From an uncultured Aquimarina sp. (GTDB lineage: Bacteria > Bacteroidota > Bacteroidia > Flavobacteriales > Flavobacteriaceae): a DNA stretch of 64,000 bases. Positions 1-8,788 of the stretch are shown here, piece after piece (the first letter of the stretch is position 1; every line of letters begins with the position of its first letter). The stretch covers positions 62,001-126,000 of the forward strand of contig CANMFM010000010.1 of assembly GCA_947497175.1 (NCBI GenBank), in the 5' to 3' direction. Made by a program: the position numbers and the translations under genes. The notes beneath the pieces were generated by a model that saw nothing but the letters and a program-made list of their open reading frames with translations, searched no databases and was not told the origin of the DNA.

Positions 1-165
1 GTTTCATCCTTATCGGCCCCCGGATTATCTATTAAATATCTCAAAGAGTATGATGCTTCACCGTATGAAATATTTCCAGGGTTAGTAAAAAAAGAAGACG
101 GAATGTTTGAAACCCGAGATAAATTGTATCCATTAATTTTTGCTGTGAAAGCAATAAAAGGATAA
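1..165 (+). CDS. C-terminal fragment of an unidentified protein
   Basis: An open frame enters from before the window and ends at TAA 163-165, giving the last 54 residues. The peptide is mixed hydrophobic and charged and ends in YPLIFAVKAIKG. I do not recognise it with certainty. The closing strand-like segment is compatible with the end of a class I SAM methyltransferase, but that is a guess. It lies upstream of kmo with a 148-bp gap, so co-transcription is possible but not shown. The evidence for coding is the uninterrupted frame and ordinary codon use. The N-terminus is outside the window. Confidence 0.5.
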   Translation, partial: VSSLSAPGLSIKYLKEYDASPYEIFPGLVKKEDGMFETRDKLYPLIFAVKAIKG

Positions 166-313
166 TTCAGCAATATTTGTTATTTTTACCGAAGGTTTTA
201 ATGTTTGCATAAGTTTCTTAGATACGAGAAGCTTACCTGTTGGAGACATTAAGACTCGAATCTTCTTATGATTCTTTATAATATTCCAGCGGGTTGTGAA
301 TCACGATTAATTT

Positions 314-1675
314 ATGCAAACAAAAAATATCGCTATAGTTGGAAGCGGACTCGTAGGTTCGTTATTAGCTCTTTATCTCAAAAAACGTGAGTATCAGGTT
401 ACTGTCTTTGATAGAAGACCTGATATACGCACTGTACAGTTTAGTGGGCGTTCTATTAATTTGGCAATGTCTGTGCGTGGCTGGAAAACACTAGATATAA
501 TCGGAATTGGGGATGAGGTTAGAAAATTGGCTATTCCGATGGATAAGCGAACCATACATCTAACAGGAGAACCGGTATACCATCAATATTATGGAAAAAA
601 AGGAGAAGCTATTTCTTCAATACCAAGGGGAGTTCTTAATAGAAGAATGATTACTCTGGCCGAAGAAGCAGGAGTGGTCTTTAGATTCAACGAAAAAGTT
701 TGGGATATCAACTTACCTGAAGCAAAAATCTATACTGGAGAAACTGAAAAAAGCGAATGGACCGAATATCAATATGATATGATTTTTGGTTGTGATGGCG
801 CTTTTTCGAGGGTAAGACATAAGATGCAACGAAGAAGTAGGTTTGATTATTCTCAAAAATTTTTAGATACGGGCTACAAGGAGTTAAGTATTCCTCCTAA
901 TGAAGATGGAACTCATAGATTAGATAAACATTCATTGCATATATGGCCCCGTGGTAAATTTATGCTTATTGCATTACCAAATTTGGACGGCAGTTTTACC
1001 TGTACCCTTTTTATGCCGCATGAAGGTAAAAACTCTTTTGAAGAGCTTACTAATGATGATGAGGTCATTAAATTTTGGGAAAAACATTTCCCGAACACGA
1101 TCAACTTAATGCCAACTTTACTCCACGATTTTAAAAATAATCCTAAAAGTGCTTTGGTGACCATGAAATGTTATCCATGGACCTATTGGGATAAGGTAGC
1201 TTTGGTGGGGGATTCTGCCCATGCTATCGTGCCTTTTTACGGTCAAGGCATGAACGCCGGATTTGAAGACATTTCTATTTTAGATGAAATCATAAATACG
1301 CATGGGGATGAGAACTGGCAAACAATTTTTGAAACCTATCAAGAGTCACGAAAACCTAATGCTGATGCCATAGCTGAACTTTCGTACCGTAATTTTATTG
1401 AAATGAGTAGTAAAACAGCTGATCCAGAGTTTATTTTAAGAAAAAAGATCGAAAAGCAGTTTTCTGAAAAATATCCTGATCAATGGTTGCCATTATACTC
1501 TAGAGTTACATTTAGTCATCAACCGTATGCTGAGGCTCTAAAAATCGGAGACAAGCAAGCTATGATCATGGATAGGGTGATGCAAATGGATAATATAGAA
1601 AACGTCTGGAATACCGAAGAGGTAGAACGCCATATTCTTGAACTTTTAGACGAAAAACTTCCTGTTAAGAATTAG
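314..1675 (+). CDS. kmo: kynurenine 3-monooxygenase
   Basis: FAD-dependent aromatic hydroxylase that converts L-kynurenine to 3-hydroxykynurenine in oxidative tryptophan degradation and de novo NAD synthesis. At 453 residues it is of normal length. The N-terminus carries the Rossmann motif VGSGLVGS (residues 9-16) for FAD, followed by the KMO-type stretch GRSINLAMS near residue 45. A second FAD motif, GDSAHAIVPFYGQGMNAG, lies near residue 297. The C-terminal part is mainly helical. It appears monocistronic; the next gene converges from the other strand. No other kynurenine-pathway gene is visible in the window, so the rest of the pathway must be encoded elsewhere. Confidence 0.95.
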   Translation: MQTKNIAIVGSGLVGSLLALYLKKREYQVTVFDRRPDIRTVQFSGRSINLAMSVRGWKTLDIIGIGDEVRKLAIPMDKRTIHLTGEPVYHQYYGKKGEAISSIPRGVLNRRMITLAEEAGVVFRFNEKVWDINLPEAKIYTGETEKSEWTEYQYDMIFGCDGAFSRVRHKMQRRSRFDYSQKFLDTGYKELSIPPNEDGTHRLDKHSLHIWPRGKFMLIALPNLDGSFTCTLFMPHEGKNSFEELTNDDEVIKFWEKHFPNTINLMPTLLHDFKNNPKSALVTMKCYPWTYWDKVALVGDSAHAIVPFYGQGMNAGFEDISILDEIINTHGDENWQTIFETYQESRKPNADAIAELSYRNFIEMSSKTADPEFILRKKIEKQFSEKYPDQWLPLYSRVTFSHQPYAEALKIGDKQAMIMDRVMQMDNIENVWNTEEVERHILELLDEKLPVKN

Positions 1676-1728
1676 CAATACAACCGATATAGTGACATTT
1701 TTTGTTTGGAATTGTATGTTGCATTACC

Positions 1729-3096
1729 CTATAAACCAATAAATCGTTTTAGAAAATTCAACTTTCTAGTGCTGTATGGGGGATATTTAAAGTTGGGTTC
1801 GATCCAGAATGGTTTTTGTAAAATACTTTTGTAATGTGAGAATGTTTCGAATCCGTATTTTCCATGATAGTTTCCAATACCACTGTTTCCCACACCTCCA
1901 AACGGAAGAGTTTGCTCTGTAAAGTGCATCATAGCATCATTTATTGCACCGCCACCAAAAGAAATCTCATTTAGAATTTTCTTTCTTGTAGGTTTACTTT
2001 TTGTAAATACATAGCAAGACAGAGGTTTAGATAGTTGCTTCACTTTGTCAATAGCTTCTTCTACAGTATCAAAGGTAAGTATAGGTAAGATTGGACCAAA
2101 AATTTCATCTTGCATCACATCATCAGAAAATTCAACATCTTTCATCACGGTTGGGGGTATCACTCTTTCTTCCTTGTTTACTTTACCACCAACGTAAACT
2201 TTATCGGTATTAATCATATTACGAAGCCGATCAAAATTCTTTTCATTAATAATCTGAGTGTAATTATCATTGTCGACATGATACTCTGATTTCTCGATAT
2301 GTTCTTTAATCGAAGATAACATTTTATCTTTAATGCTTGATTCTACCAACACATAATCAGGGGCAATACACGTTTGACCAGCATTAAGAAATTTAGCCCA
2401 TACTAGTCGCTTGGCTGTCATATCAATGTTTACATCTTTTGTAATAATCGCCGGACTTTTACCTCCTAGCTCTAATGTAACGGGTGTTAGGTGCTTTGCA
2501 GCGGCCTGATAAACAATTTTGCCCACAGGAACGCTTCCTGTAAAGAAAATTTTATCAAACTTTATATCTAATAATTCAGTTGTTTCTTTTACTCCACCTT
2601 CTACTACTTTGAAAAAGTGAGGATCAAAATTTTTATTTATAAGTTCTGCCATTACCGCAGATGTTCTGGAGGGCACTTCACTGGGTTTAAGCACTACGGT
2701 GCATCCTGCGGCGATAGCGGCAATAGCCGGACAAAGTGATAATTGGTACGGGTAGTTCCAGGCGCCGATAACTAAAACAGTACCATAGGGTTCTGGGAGG
2801 ATATAACTTTTTCCTGGGAGGTTAGCCAATCCCGTAGAGGCTTTCTTTTTCTTAGCCCATTTACTAACTTTTACCAGGGCCAGATCAATTTCATGATAAA
2901 TTATTGACAACTCGGTTATATACGTTTCAAACTCAGATTTTTTGAAATCTTTATAAATAGCATCATACAACAACGTTTCATTTTTTTTCAGGATATTCTT
3001 AAGACGCTTTAATTCTTTAATTCTGAAAGGTATCTCTTTGGTTGCATGGGTATTGAAAAAATGCTGATGCTTATCTATAATTTCCTGATAATTCAT
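1729..3096 (-). CDS. aldehyde dehydrogenase (class 3 / fatty aldehyde type)
   Basis: NAD(P)-dependent aldehyde dehydrogenase of the short, class 3-like type without a signal peptide (455 residues). Visible motifs are VLVIGAWNYPYQ and KPSEVPSRTS for the cofactor pocket, LELGGKSP with the general-base Glu near residue 207, and NAGQTCIAP with the catalytic Cys near residue 240. The C-terminus is hydrophobic and basic, as in membrane-associated fatty aldehyde dehydrogenases. I prefer the ATG at 3096; the longer frame opens with TTG at 3111. The gene lies 40 bp downstream of a fatty-acid-hydroxylase-superfamily gene on the same strand, which suggests an operon acting on lipid-derived aldehydes. 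The substrate is inferred only. Confidence 0.9.
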   Translation of the reverse strand: MNYQEIIDKHQHFFNTHATKEIPFRIKELKRLKNILKKNETLLYDAIYKDFKKSEFETYITELSIIYHEIDLALVKVSKWAKKKKASTGLANLPGKSYILPEPYGTVLVIGAWNYPYQLSLCPAIAAIAAGCTVVLKPSEVPSRTSAVMAELINKNFDPHFFKVVEGGVKETTELLDIKFDKIFFTGSVPVGKIVYQAAAKHLTPVTLELGGKSPAIITKDVNIDMTAKRLVWAKFLNAGQTCIAPDYVLVESSIKDKMLSSIKEHIEKSEYHVDNDNYTQIINEKNFDRLRNMINTDKVYVGGKVNKEERVIPPTVMKDVEFSDDVMQDEIFGPILPILTFDTVEEAIDKVKQLSKPLSCYVFTKSKPTRKKILNEISFGGGAINDAMMHFTEQTLPFGGVGNSGIGNYHGKYGFETFSHYKSILQKPFWIEPNFKYPPYSTRKLNFLKRFIGL

Positions 3097-3136
3097 AGTA
3101 AAGGCTTTCAATGATTATAAAGGTATTGAGTGTAAG

Positions 3137-4072
3137 TTACGTTTTTTGTTTCTCCAATTCAAGTTGGCGTTGCATTTGTTTAACAGTCAGCGTGCTACCA
3201 TCATGGCTCCATCCGGGAGGACCAAAGATGTACATAAACTTATGATACCAATTTTTTGATTTTTTGGTATCCTTCCAGATATCTTTATATTCATGAGTTA
3301 AAATCACCCAGGGGTTATAAGAATTTGGTGCATGAGTTACTCCATATTGCACTTCAATGTTTTCATCAAGTTCTTTCCAGGTGCCAAAGATTTTATCAAA
3401 AATATTGAGAAACCCTCCATGATTTTTGTCCATATACTCTATATTCTTGGCATGATGCACTTGATGCATGGTATGTGTATTAAAAATCTTTTCTATGAAT
3501 CCCATTTTAGGAATATAAACAGAGTGTAATTGAAATTGCCATAAAGCTTCTATACCCAGACATACAACAACCATTTCTGGAGGAAAACCTATCGCAGGAA
3601 GCCACATATAGAATAGTGGTTTGTACAGAATGGTAAACCAACCATTACGAACAGCAGTACCCAAATTAAAGTTATCAGAAGAATGATGTACAATGTGTGC
3701 GGCCCATAATGCTCTCACCATGTGATTTTGCCTATGAAACCAATAATATGTAAAATCATCGAGTAATTGACAAGCGAGCCAAATATACCAGGCATATCCA
3801 AAAGATTTCCATCCCATGATATTGGTACGTATACCGTCAATTTCCGGATTAAAAATTTCATACACATAATTAAAAATTACGATAGCAGAAATTGTTTTAA
3901 TCAGTGGAGCTAATATCGCAGAACCAACACCCATAAACAAGCTAGCACTAAGGTCTTTCCATTGATACAGATCTTTATGCTTATGATCATGAGTTTTGCT
4001 ATACGTAAGCTCAAGTAATATTAGTCCAAGAAAACATGGTACTCCATAGACTAAGGGGTTTGTAAAATCCAT
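3137..4072 (-). CDS. sterol desaturase / fatty acid hydroxylase superfamily protein
   Basis: Integral membrane di-iron oxygenase family, 311 residues with several hydrophobic segments. The histidine clusters that bind iron are present: HRQNH near residue 113, HIVHH near residue 126 and HTMHQVHH near residue 198. The family includes sterol desaturases, carotenoid hydroxylases and alkylglycerol monooxygenases, so the exact substrate cannot be read from sequence. It is first in a likely two-gene operon with the aldehyde dehydrogenase downstream. That pairing would suit an enzyme releasing a fatty aldehyde, for example by ether-lipid cleavage, but this is inference. Confidence 0.88.
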   Translation of the reverse strand: MDFTNPLVYGVPCFLGLILLELTYSKTHDHKHKDLYQWKDLSASLFMGVGSAILAPLIKTISAIVIFNYVYEIFNPEIDGIRTNIMGWKSFGYAWYIWLACQLLDDFTYYWFHRQNHMVRALWAAHIVHHSSDNFNLGTAVRNGWFTILYKPLFYMWLPAIGFPPEMVVVCLGIEALWQFQLHSVYIPKMGFIEKIFNTHTMHQVHHAKNIEYMDKNHGGFLNIFDKIFGTWKELDENIEVQYGVTHAPNSYNPWVILTHEYKDIWKDTKKSKNWYHKFMYIFGPPGWSHDGSTLTVKQMQRQLELEKQKT

Positions 4073-4197
4073 TCTTTTTTCAATTCATAACAAGGGCAGA
4101 AGATAGGAAGATTTTTTAAGTATACCTTTAACAATCTCGTTCTATTATAAGTATGATGGTTTTTTTAACGATTAAAAAAAAAGATAGTACGATTAAT

Positions 4198-5043
4198 CTA
4201 CAGATTACCGCCAAGCGCTACAAAAGCTTTTAACACATTTTGAATTGCTTTTTTTTCAACTTTAGTTATTGTTCTTTGATACACGTCATCTTTGCCAACA
4301 AATTTTATTTGTGCAATTTTGCTCGAGGCAATTTTTCGAGTTAACGTCAAATCTTCGTTCTTTACGACACGATCTAACCATTCCCTTTTTCCTCCAGATT
4401 CTTGTTTTTCCTTAAACTCTCCAGGGATATTTTCTATAATTTCAAAGATTTCTCCATCCACAGTTATCTCTATTCTTTCTATATGAAGTGATTTCTTTTT
4501 AGAAAAGTAGTTTATAGATATCCCCAACCAGGGTTTTTTTTCTTTTTTGCCAATATATGCTTGTATATAATTTTTGGTGTTTAATTTGGTCGAGGATTTA
4601 TCTCTGTACCAGGTAACATCATTATCGATATCATATTTCTTTTCCATTCTAGACAGTGCTTTTTTATTTGCTTCACTGTCTGGATTGTCTTGTATGTTAG
4701 ACATACCTTCGTTGTCTTCTTTTTCACTAATTTTTGCTTTCTTATTACTTCTTGCGGTCTCTAATATTTTTTGCTCAACCTTTTTTAATAGGACCTTACC
4801 CTTTTTATATTCATTAGAATTGACATATTTTGCTTTTAAGGTCAAAAGCCGTTTTCGACTTTTTGTGTACTCTTCGGTATCATAATAATTAACTGCTTTT
4901 TCGTACATTTCAGCTGGTGTAAGCTCACATTCTGCTAGTTTGTTTTTAAGTTTTTCATTTTCTCTTTTTAATCTGTCGTATTCGGCTTGTGGGATACCGC
5001 AACTAACAAGTATTAAAAACAGGAAATAGCATATTAGTCTCAT
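4198..5043 (-). CDS. lipoprotein with N-terminal coiled coil, unknown function
   Basis: I do not recognise the family. From the ATG at 5043 the protein opens with a signal sequence ending in the lipobox LVSC, so it is probably a lipoprotein; an in-frame ATG at 5064 would add seven residues before the signal. After the Cys comes a charged coiled-coil heptad stretch (YDRLKRENEKLKNKLAE). A TPR-like helical pair (AVNYYDTEEYTKSRKRL) follows, then a lysine-rich low-complexity linker and a C-terminal part of beta character. The terminal region looks like a ligand-binding or assembly domain. No partner gene is evident; neighbours on both sides are separated by more than 100 bp. Confidence 0.75.
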   Translation of the reverse strand: MRLICYFLFLILVSCGIPQAEYDRLKRENEKLKNKLAECELTPAEMYEKAVNYYDTEEYTKSRKRLLTLKAKYVNSNEYKKGKVLLKKVEQKILETARSNKKAKISEKEDNEGMSNIQDNPDSEANKKALSRMEKKYDIDNDVTWYRDKSSTKLNTKNYIQAYIGKKEKKPWLGISINYFSKKKSLHIERIEITVDGEIFEIIENIPGEFKEKQESGGKREWLDRVVKNEDLTLTRKIASSKIAQIKFVGKDDVYQRTITKVEKKAIQNVLKAFVALGGNL

Positions 5044-5186
5044 GGTTTTTATGAATAAGGGCATTTTAATAGGTTTTGTATTACATATTGATTCTCAATA
5101 TACTAAAAAAGTGTTAACACACATAATTGTATGCGAAACCCTTGGTATAGTATAGACAATTATTGGTAAGTAAAAATGTAGAATTA

Positions 5187-5612
5187 TTATTTTGCAAAAA
5201 TTTGCGAAGTATCTTTAAAAGCTTTAAACTCAAGAGCGTTGCCGCAGGGATCATAAAAGAACATGGTGGCCTGTTCGCCAATTTCTCCTTTAAATCGTAT
5301 GTAAGGGGCTATTGCAAATTCGATCCCTTTTTTTGTGAGCGTATCAGCCAGATTCTGCCAGGTTTCCCAATCCAAGAGGATTCCAAAATGGGGAACAGGT
5401 ACATTTTTACCATCGACCGGATTACTATATTTTTTTTCTGAACCAATCGTCGGTTTATAGTGGATTACTAATTGATGACCAAAGAAATTGAAATCAACCC
5501 ATTGATCACTGCTTCTACCTTCATCTAGTTCTAAAATTTCATTATAAAATTTTCTTGCTTTTTTTAGGTCATCGACAGGAATTGCCAGATGAAAAGGAGA
5601 TAGTGTATTCAT
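5187..5612 (-). CDS. VOC family (glyoxalase/bleomycin resistance-like) protein
   Basis: A 141-residue single-copy VOC module. It begins with the typical strand and helix [18 protein letters not shown], including the first metal ligand His8. A GHQLVIH strand follows, and it ends with [14 protein letters not shown] carrying the second-half metal-ligand Glu. The pattern is that of proteins annotated as glyoxalases or dioxygenase-like proteins; the substrate cannot be inferred. It is a stand-alone gene on the minus strand, with ATG at 5612 directly before the first strand of the fold. Confidence 0.85.
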   Translation of the reverse strand: MNTLSPFHLAIPVDDLKKARKFYNEILELDEGRSSDQWVDFNFFGHQLVIHYKPTIGSEKKYSNPVDGKNVPVPHFGILLDWETWQNLADTLTKKGIEFAIAPYIRFKGEIGEQATMFFYDPCGNALEFKAFKDTSQIFAK

Positions 5613-5730
5613 ACTAATAAAATATTGAATACCTAAATTTACCTATTTTGAGAAACTAGAAATTCTTATACCATTAAATTAGGATATAATTAACAATAGT
5701 ATTTACTCGACAATCGAAATTTAAATGCTC

Positions 5731-5789
5731 TGAGGCTTGCCTCGAAATCAAAATTATTTTTCAACCGATGCGTCATGGGCTTGCCCTGA
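5731..5789. repeat. two short GGCTTGCC-core inverted repeats
   Basis: Positions 5731-5745 (TGAGGCTTGCCTCGA) and 5776-5789 (TGGGCTTGCCCTGA) are small hairpins that share the core GGCTTGCC. A third member, TCAAGGCTTGCCTTGA, lies at 36124-36139. The varied arms around a constant core look like a degenerate dispersed REP-type repeat. They lie between the rluF stop and the VOC gene and could double as a weak transcript end for rluF. Confidence 0.5.
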
Positions 5790-5795
5790 GGTAGT

Positions 5796-6662
5796 TTACT
5801 TTCTACGATCTTTGCGTTTCTTTTTAGCAGGTCGCGAAGTATCTTTTTTTGTTATATAACTTCTTTTTCCTTTGGTTGTAGTAATAGGTTTTATTTTTGA
5901 CTGTCGTTTTGCTTCCGGATTTTCTATAACTGACGCTTCTTCGGTCTTGCTAGACTCTCCTACATCGGTATTGATTACTTTTAATTCTTCATCGGTTAAG
6001 TACCGCCATGTACCAACAGGAACATCTAAGGATACATTCATAATGCGAATTCGTTTTAATCGTACGACTTCATACCCTAAATATTCGCACATTCTTCTAA
6101 TCTGTCGATTAAGCCCCTGGGTTAGTACAATTCTAAAATCGTATTTACTAATCTGCTCAACTTCACATTTACGTGTTATGGTATCCAAAATTGGAATCCC
6201 ATTCCCCATTCTTTTTACAAATTGAGGGCTAATTAGCTTATTTACTGTAACTACATATTCTTTTTCATGGTTGTTTCGGGCTCTAAGAATTTTATTAACG
6301 ATGTCTCCGTCACTTGTCAAAAAGATAAGGCCTTCGCTAGGTTTATCTAATCGCCCAATGGGAAAAATTCGTTTGGGATAATTAATAAAGTCTATAATGT
6401 TATCTTTTTCATTTTGTGCGGTCGTGCAGACGATACCTACTGGCTTATTGAAAGCAAGGTATACATGATTTTCGTTAGGTTTGTTAATTAATTCTCCATC
6501 AACATGTACCACATCTTCATGAGTTACTTTGGTTCCCATTTCCGGTATTTCTCCGTTAATGGTTACACGTCCCTGATCAATCAATTTATCTGCCTCTCTA
6601 CGAGAACAATAACCAACTTCGCTAAGGTATTTATTAAGTCTGATGAATGTTTTTTCAGGCAT
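5796..6662 (-). CDS. rluF: 23S rRNA pseudouridine synthase RluF
   Basis: Pseudouridine synthase of the RsuA/RluF branch, expected to modify U2604 (and in some species U2605 or a tRNA site) of the ribosomal decoding region. An N-terminal S4 RNA-binding domain (IRLNKYLSEVGYCSRREAD) is followed by the catalytic domain with GRLDKPSEGL, whose Asp near residue 105 is the nucleophile, and by GLNRQIRRMCEYLGY. A basic tail rich in Lys and Arg (KKKRKDRRK) extends the C-terminus. The ATG at 6662 is preferred to the TTG at 6683 because a -7 box TATCTTTG lies just upstream, overlapping the longer frame. Confidence 0.92.
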   Translation of the reverse strand: MPEKTFIRLNKYLSEVGYCSRREADKLIDQGRVTINGEIPEMGTKVTHEDVVHVDGELINKPNENHVYLAFNKPVGIVCTTAQNEKDNIIDFINYPKRIFPIGRLDKPSEGLIFLTSDGDIVNKILRARNNHEKEYVVTVNKLISPQFVKRMGNGIPILDTITRKCEVEQISKYDFRIVLTQGLNRQIRRMCEYLGYEVVRLKRIRIMNVSLDVPVGTWRYLTDEELKVINTDVGESSKTEEASVIENPEAKRQSKIKPITTTKGKRSYITKKDTSRPAKKKRKDRRK

Positions 6663-6680
6663 AGTACTAAAAATGATAGG

Positions 6681-6688
6681 CAAAGATA
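6681..6688 (-). promoter_or_regulatory. -7 promoter box of rluF
   Basis: Reading the minus strand, TATCTTTG matches the Bacteroidota -7 consensus TAnnTTTG and ends 18 nt before the ATG at 6662. It supports the shorter rluF start. No good -33 TTG was found. Confidence 0.6.
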
Positions 6689-6819
6689 CTATTTAAAGGC
6701 TTTGATGATACGAATTCATGTTATTTAAGGTCAAATTGTGAGCCTTAAGCGTAAATAAAGATACCCCCATATGTATACCATCTTTGGAAAGATCACAAGT
6801 TTTTTGGGGATCAGCCCTT

Positions 6820-7659
6820 TTAATTTTTTAAGAAATCAAGAATTAAAGCGTCTACCTCGTCAAAGAATAACGAATGGCCAAAACCCGTTGTAGAGATAAA
6901 TTGTACTCCATTCCAGTTTTTTGAAATGGCTTCTGCTTCTTTATAAGGAGCAATATCATCATGTTTATCATGAATCAAAAGCCCTTTATGAGTATTCTCT
7001 TTAACAAAATATGCGGCAGAGAATTCTTTAAAATAATAACCATGCATATCCTTAAAATATTGATCAAGTGATTTCATGAATTTAGGAGAGAGTTGTAATA
7101 GTTCTTGATACCCACTCATAATTCTGGCTAATTCTCCGGGAGGGGCTAATACGATTAACTTGTCGATCTCAGAGTTTGGGTAGGTGTATTGATGAAATAT
7201 AGTCGTCATTCCGCCCACAGAATGACCCAAAAGATGATTTGGGCGATATAATTCAACAATCTTTTGAAGACACTTGGTATACAACGGAACATTGAGAATT
7301 TTTCCAGAAGAATTTCCATGTGCCGGAGCGTCAAATGCAATTACATTATATCCCTGATTATGTAGTTTTTGAATAAGCGTTTTCCAACGATGTGCATTGC
7401 TTTCCCATCCATGAATCAATAAGATTGTCTCTCCCAGGTTAGGCCACCTGTACGTTTGGATTTTGTAGTTTTCAATACGAACGATTTCATCTTCTGCATC
7501 TTCAAGAAAATCTTCTTGTTCAGGTAGTATTTTACCTTTTCTGGGAGTACAAAACAAAACATAAGCCTTATTTAGTGCCTTTTTTTTTGAAAAAAAGAAT
7601 AAGAACAGAATATACTTTCCAAGTATGACGGGTACATATTTTTTAAACTTTTCTTTCAT
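6820..7659 (-). CDS. alpha/beta hydrolase
   Basis: Alpha/beta-hydrolase fold enzyme of 279 residues. It shows the oxyanion-hole segment LIHGWESNAHRW, the nucleophile elbow GHSVGG (Ser near residue 146), an acid-containing strand LLIHDKHDDIAP and the final GHSLFF histidine. The N-terminus has a short hydrophobic stretch with lysines (ILFLFFFSKKK) that may anchor it to the membrane. Its ATG overlaps the stop of the upstream cupin gene (ATGA at 7656-7659), so the two are translationally coupled. The substrate is unknown. Confidence 0.88.
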   Translation of the reverse strand: MKEKFKKYVPVILGKYILFLFFFSKKKALNKAYVLFCTPRKGKILPEQEDFLEDAEDEIVRIENYKIQTYRWPNLGETILLIHGWESNAHRWKTLIQKLHNQGYNVIAFDAPAHGNSSGKILNVPLYTKCLQKIVELYRPNHLLGHSVGGMTTIFHQYTYPNSEIDKLIVLAPPGELARIMSGYQELLQLSPKFMKSLDQYFKDMHGYYFKEFSAAYFVKENTHKGLLIHDKHDDIAPYKEAEAISKNWNGVQFISTTGFGHSLFFDEVDALILDFLKN

Positions 7660-8024
7660 TCATCTTCTCTATGTACAGTTTCTGGTGTAAATGCAGGAAG
7701 ACAAATGGCAAGATATTCGCATTCCTGATTAAAGGGATTAGAATATTGAATTCGTGTATTTTTTTTAATTTTAATAGATTCTCCAGATTCCAGGATTACT
7801 TTTTCTCCATCTATAATAAATTGCTTTTTACCACGAATAATATAAGTGTATTCGTCAAACTCAGGAGTTTGAAAAGGTTCGCTCCATCCTGGAGGTGCAA
7901 TCATATGCGCAATACTAATTTCAGCTGTACCGTCTGTAGCTTTTCCAAAATGCTCTTCAATCAATTTGCCGTCAGTAGTTGGAACGGTAAACGGAGTTTT
8001 TTGAATCGTATAATTTTTTGCCAT
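7656..8024 (-). CDS. cupin domain protein
   Basis: Small single-domain cupin of 122 residues. The beta-barrel pattern is visible in PGWSEPFQTPEFDEYTYIIRGK (cupin motif 1, where His positions are replaced, so metal binding is uncertain) and ESGESIKIKKNTRIQYSNP (motif 2). The ATG at 8024 is chosen over the TTG at 8030 because a perfect -7 box lies three bases upstream, implying a leaderless message. It is first in a two-gene unit with the overlapping alpha/beta hydrolase. Its role is unknown; sensor or isomerase-like functions are both possible. Confidence 0.85.
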   Translation of the reverse strand: MAKNYTIQKTPFTVPTTDGKLIEEHFGKATDGTAEISIAHMIAPPGWSEPFQTPEFDEYTYIIRGKKQFIIDGEKVILESGESIKIKKNTRIQYSNPFNQECEYLAICLPAFTPETVHREDE

Positions 8025-8027
8025 GCT

Positions 8028-8035
8028 CAAAAGTA
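8028..8035 (-). promoter_or_regulatory. -7 promoter box of the cupin-hydrolase operon
   Basis: Minus-strand TACTTTTG fits TAnnTTTG and ends only 3 nt before the ATG at 8024. Transcription would start at or next to the start codon. Confidence 0.55.
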
Positions 8036-8089
8036 TAATTTTTTTGGCTGCGTAATATAATCTAAAATAAAAACATGTAGTTTTTATTT

Positions 8090-8659
8090 CTAATCATTAT
8101 GATCCCAACTGATCCAGAAATGTTTAATCTTTGCCGAATCGGGTATATCCGAAGCTTTGATCTTAATGTCTGTTGTATGTTGAAATTCTTTTGGTAATTC
8201 TTTCTTATCAACAGTGAAATAGGCCTGAATACTATCCACAAAAATTACAGCGGTGCTTAGTGTGTTATTTATTTTTGAAATTGTATAGTGTTCTTTAATG
8301 TTTTTGAAAATACTCCCCGAAGATAAACCCGAACCTGTTTTGTACCTCGGATCAATTATTTGTATGTTTTCTATTGTTGATGTAGGATCAGATGGGGTTT
8401 TGGCTTCTAATATTAGTAGTTTGGCACCTCCTTTTTCATAGATTTCAATCTCATTAGAACCGCCCAGAGAACTCTTGCTCATAATTGATTTTACAATAGA
8501 GTCTTTTGCAAAAACCGAATCCAATTGATTAACTTTAATTTCAGTAGTTAGAAACCCTATTCGGTTGATAGCGATATCAAATTGGCTTTGCTTTTTCTCT
8601 TTTTGACATCCACAAAAAAGGACCGAAATAATAAGTATTTGAAAAATTCTGCTTTTCAT
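8090..8659 (-). CDS. hypothetical lipoprotein
   Basis: A 189-residue protein beginning with a lipoprotein signal peptide, lipobox FCGC (Cys18), followed by a Lys/Gln-rich spacer. The mature part is beta-strand rich and contains a YKTGSGLSSGS segment, reminiscent of small periplasmic proteins that bind a ligand or another protein. I do not recognise the family. It lies alone between the cupin promoter and the HerA-like ATPase, all on the minus strand, with gaps of 54 and 129 bp. Confidence 0.75.
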   Translation of the reverse strand: MKSRIFQILIISVLFCGCQKEKKQSQFDIAINRIGFLTTEIKVNQLDSVFAKDSIVKSIMSKSSLGGSNEIEIYEKGGAKLLILEAKTPSDPTSTIENIQIIDPRYKTGSGLSSGSIFKNIKEHYTISKINNTLSTAVIFVDSIQAYFTVDKKELPKEFQHTTDIKIKASDIPDSAKIKHFWISWDHND

Positions 8660-8788
8660 GATGTAGTGATTATGATTAGACCTAATACAGTAACGTAAAT
8701 TATTTCATCAACATATAAGTATAGGCTTCTATTGTCTAATAAAAATTAAAATAAGAGCTTTTAGATCAAGATTAACTATATTTTAATC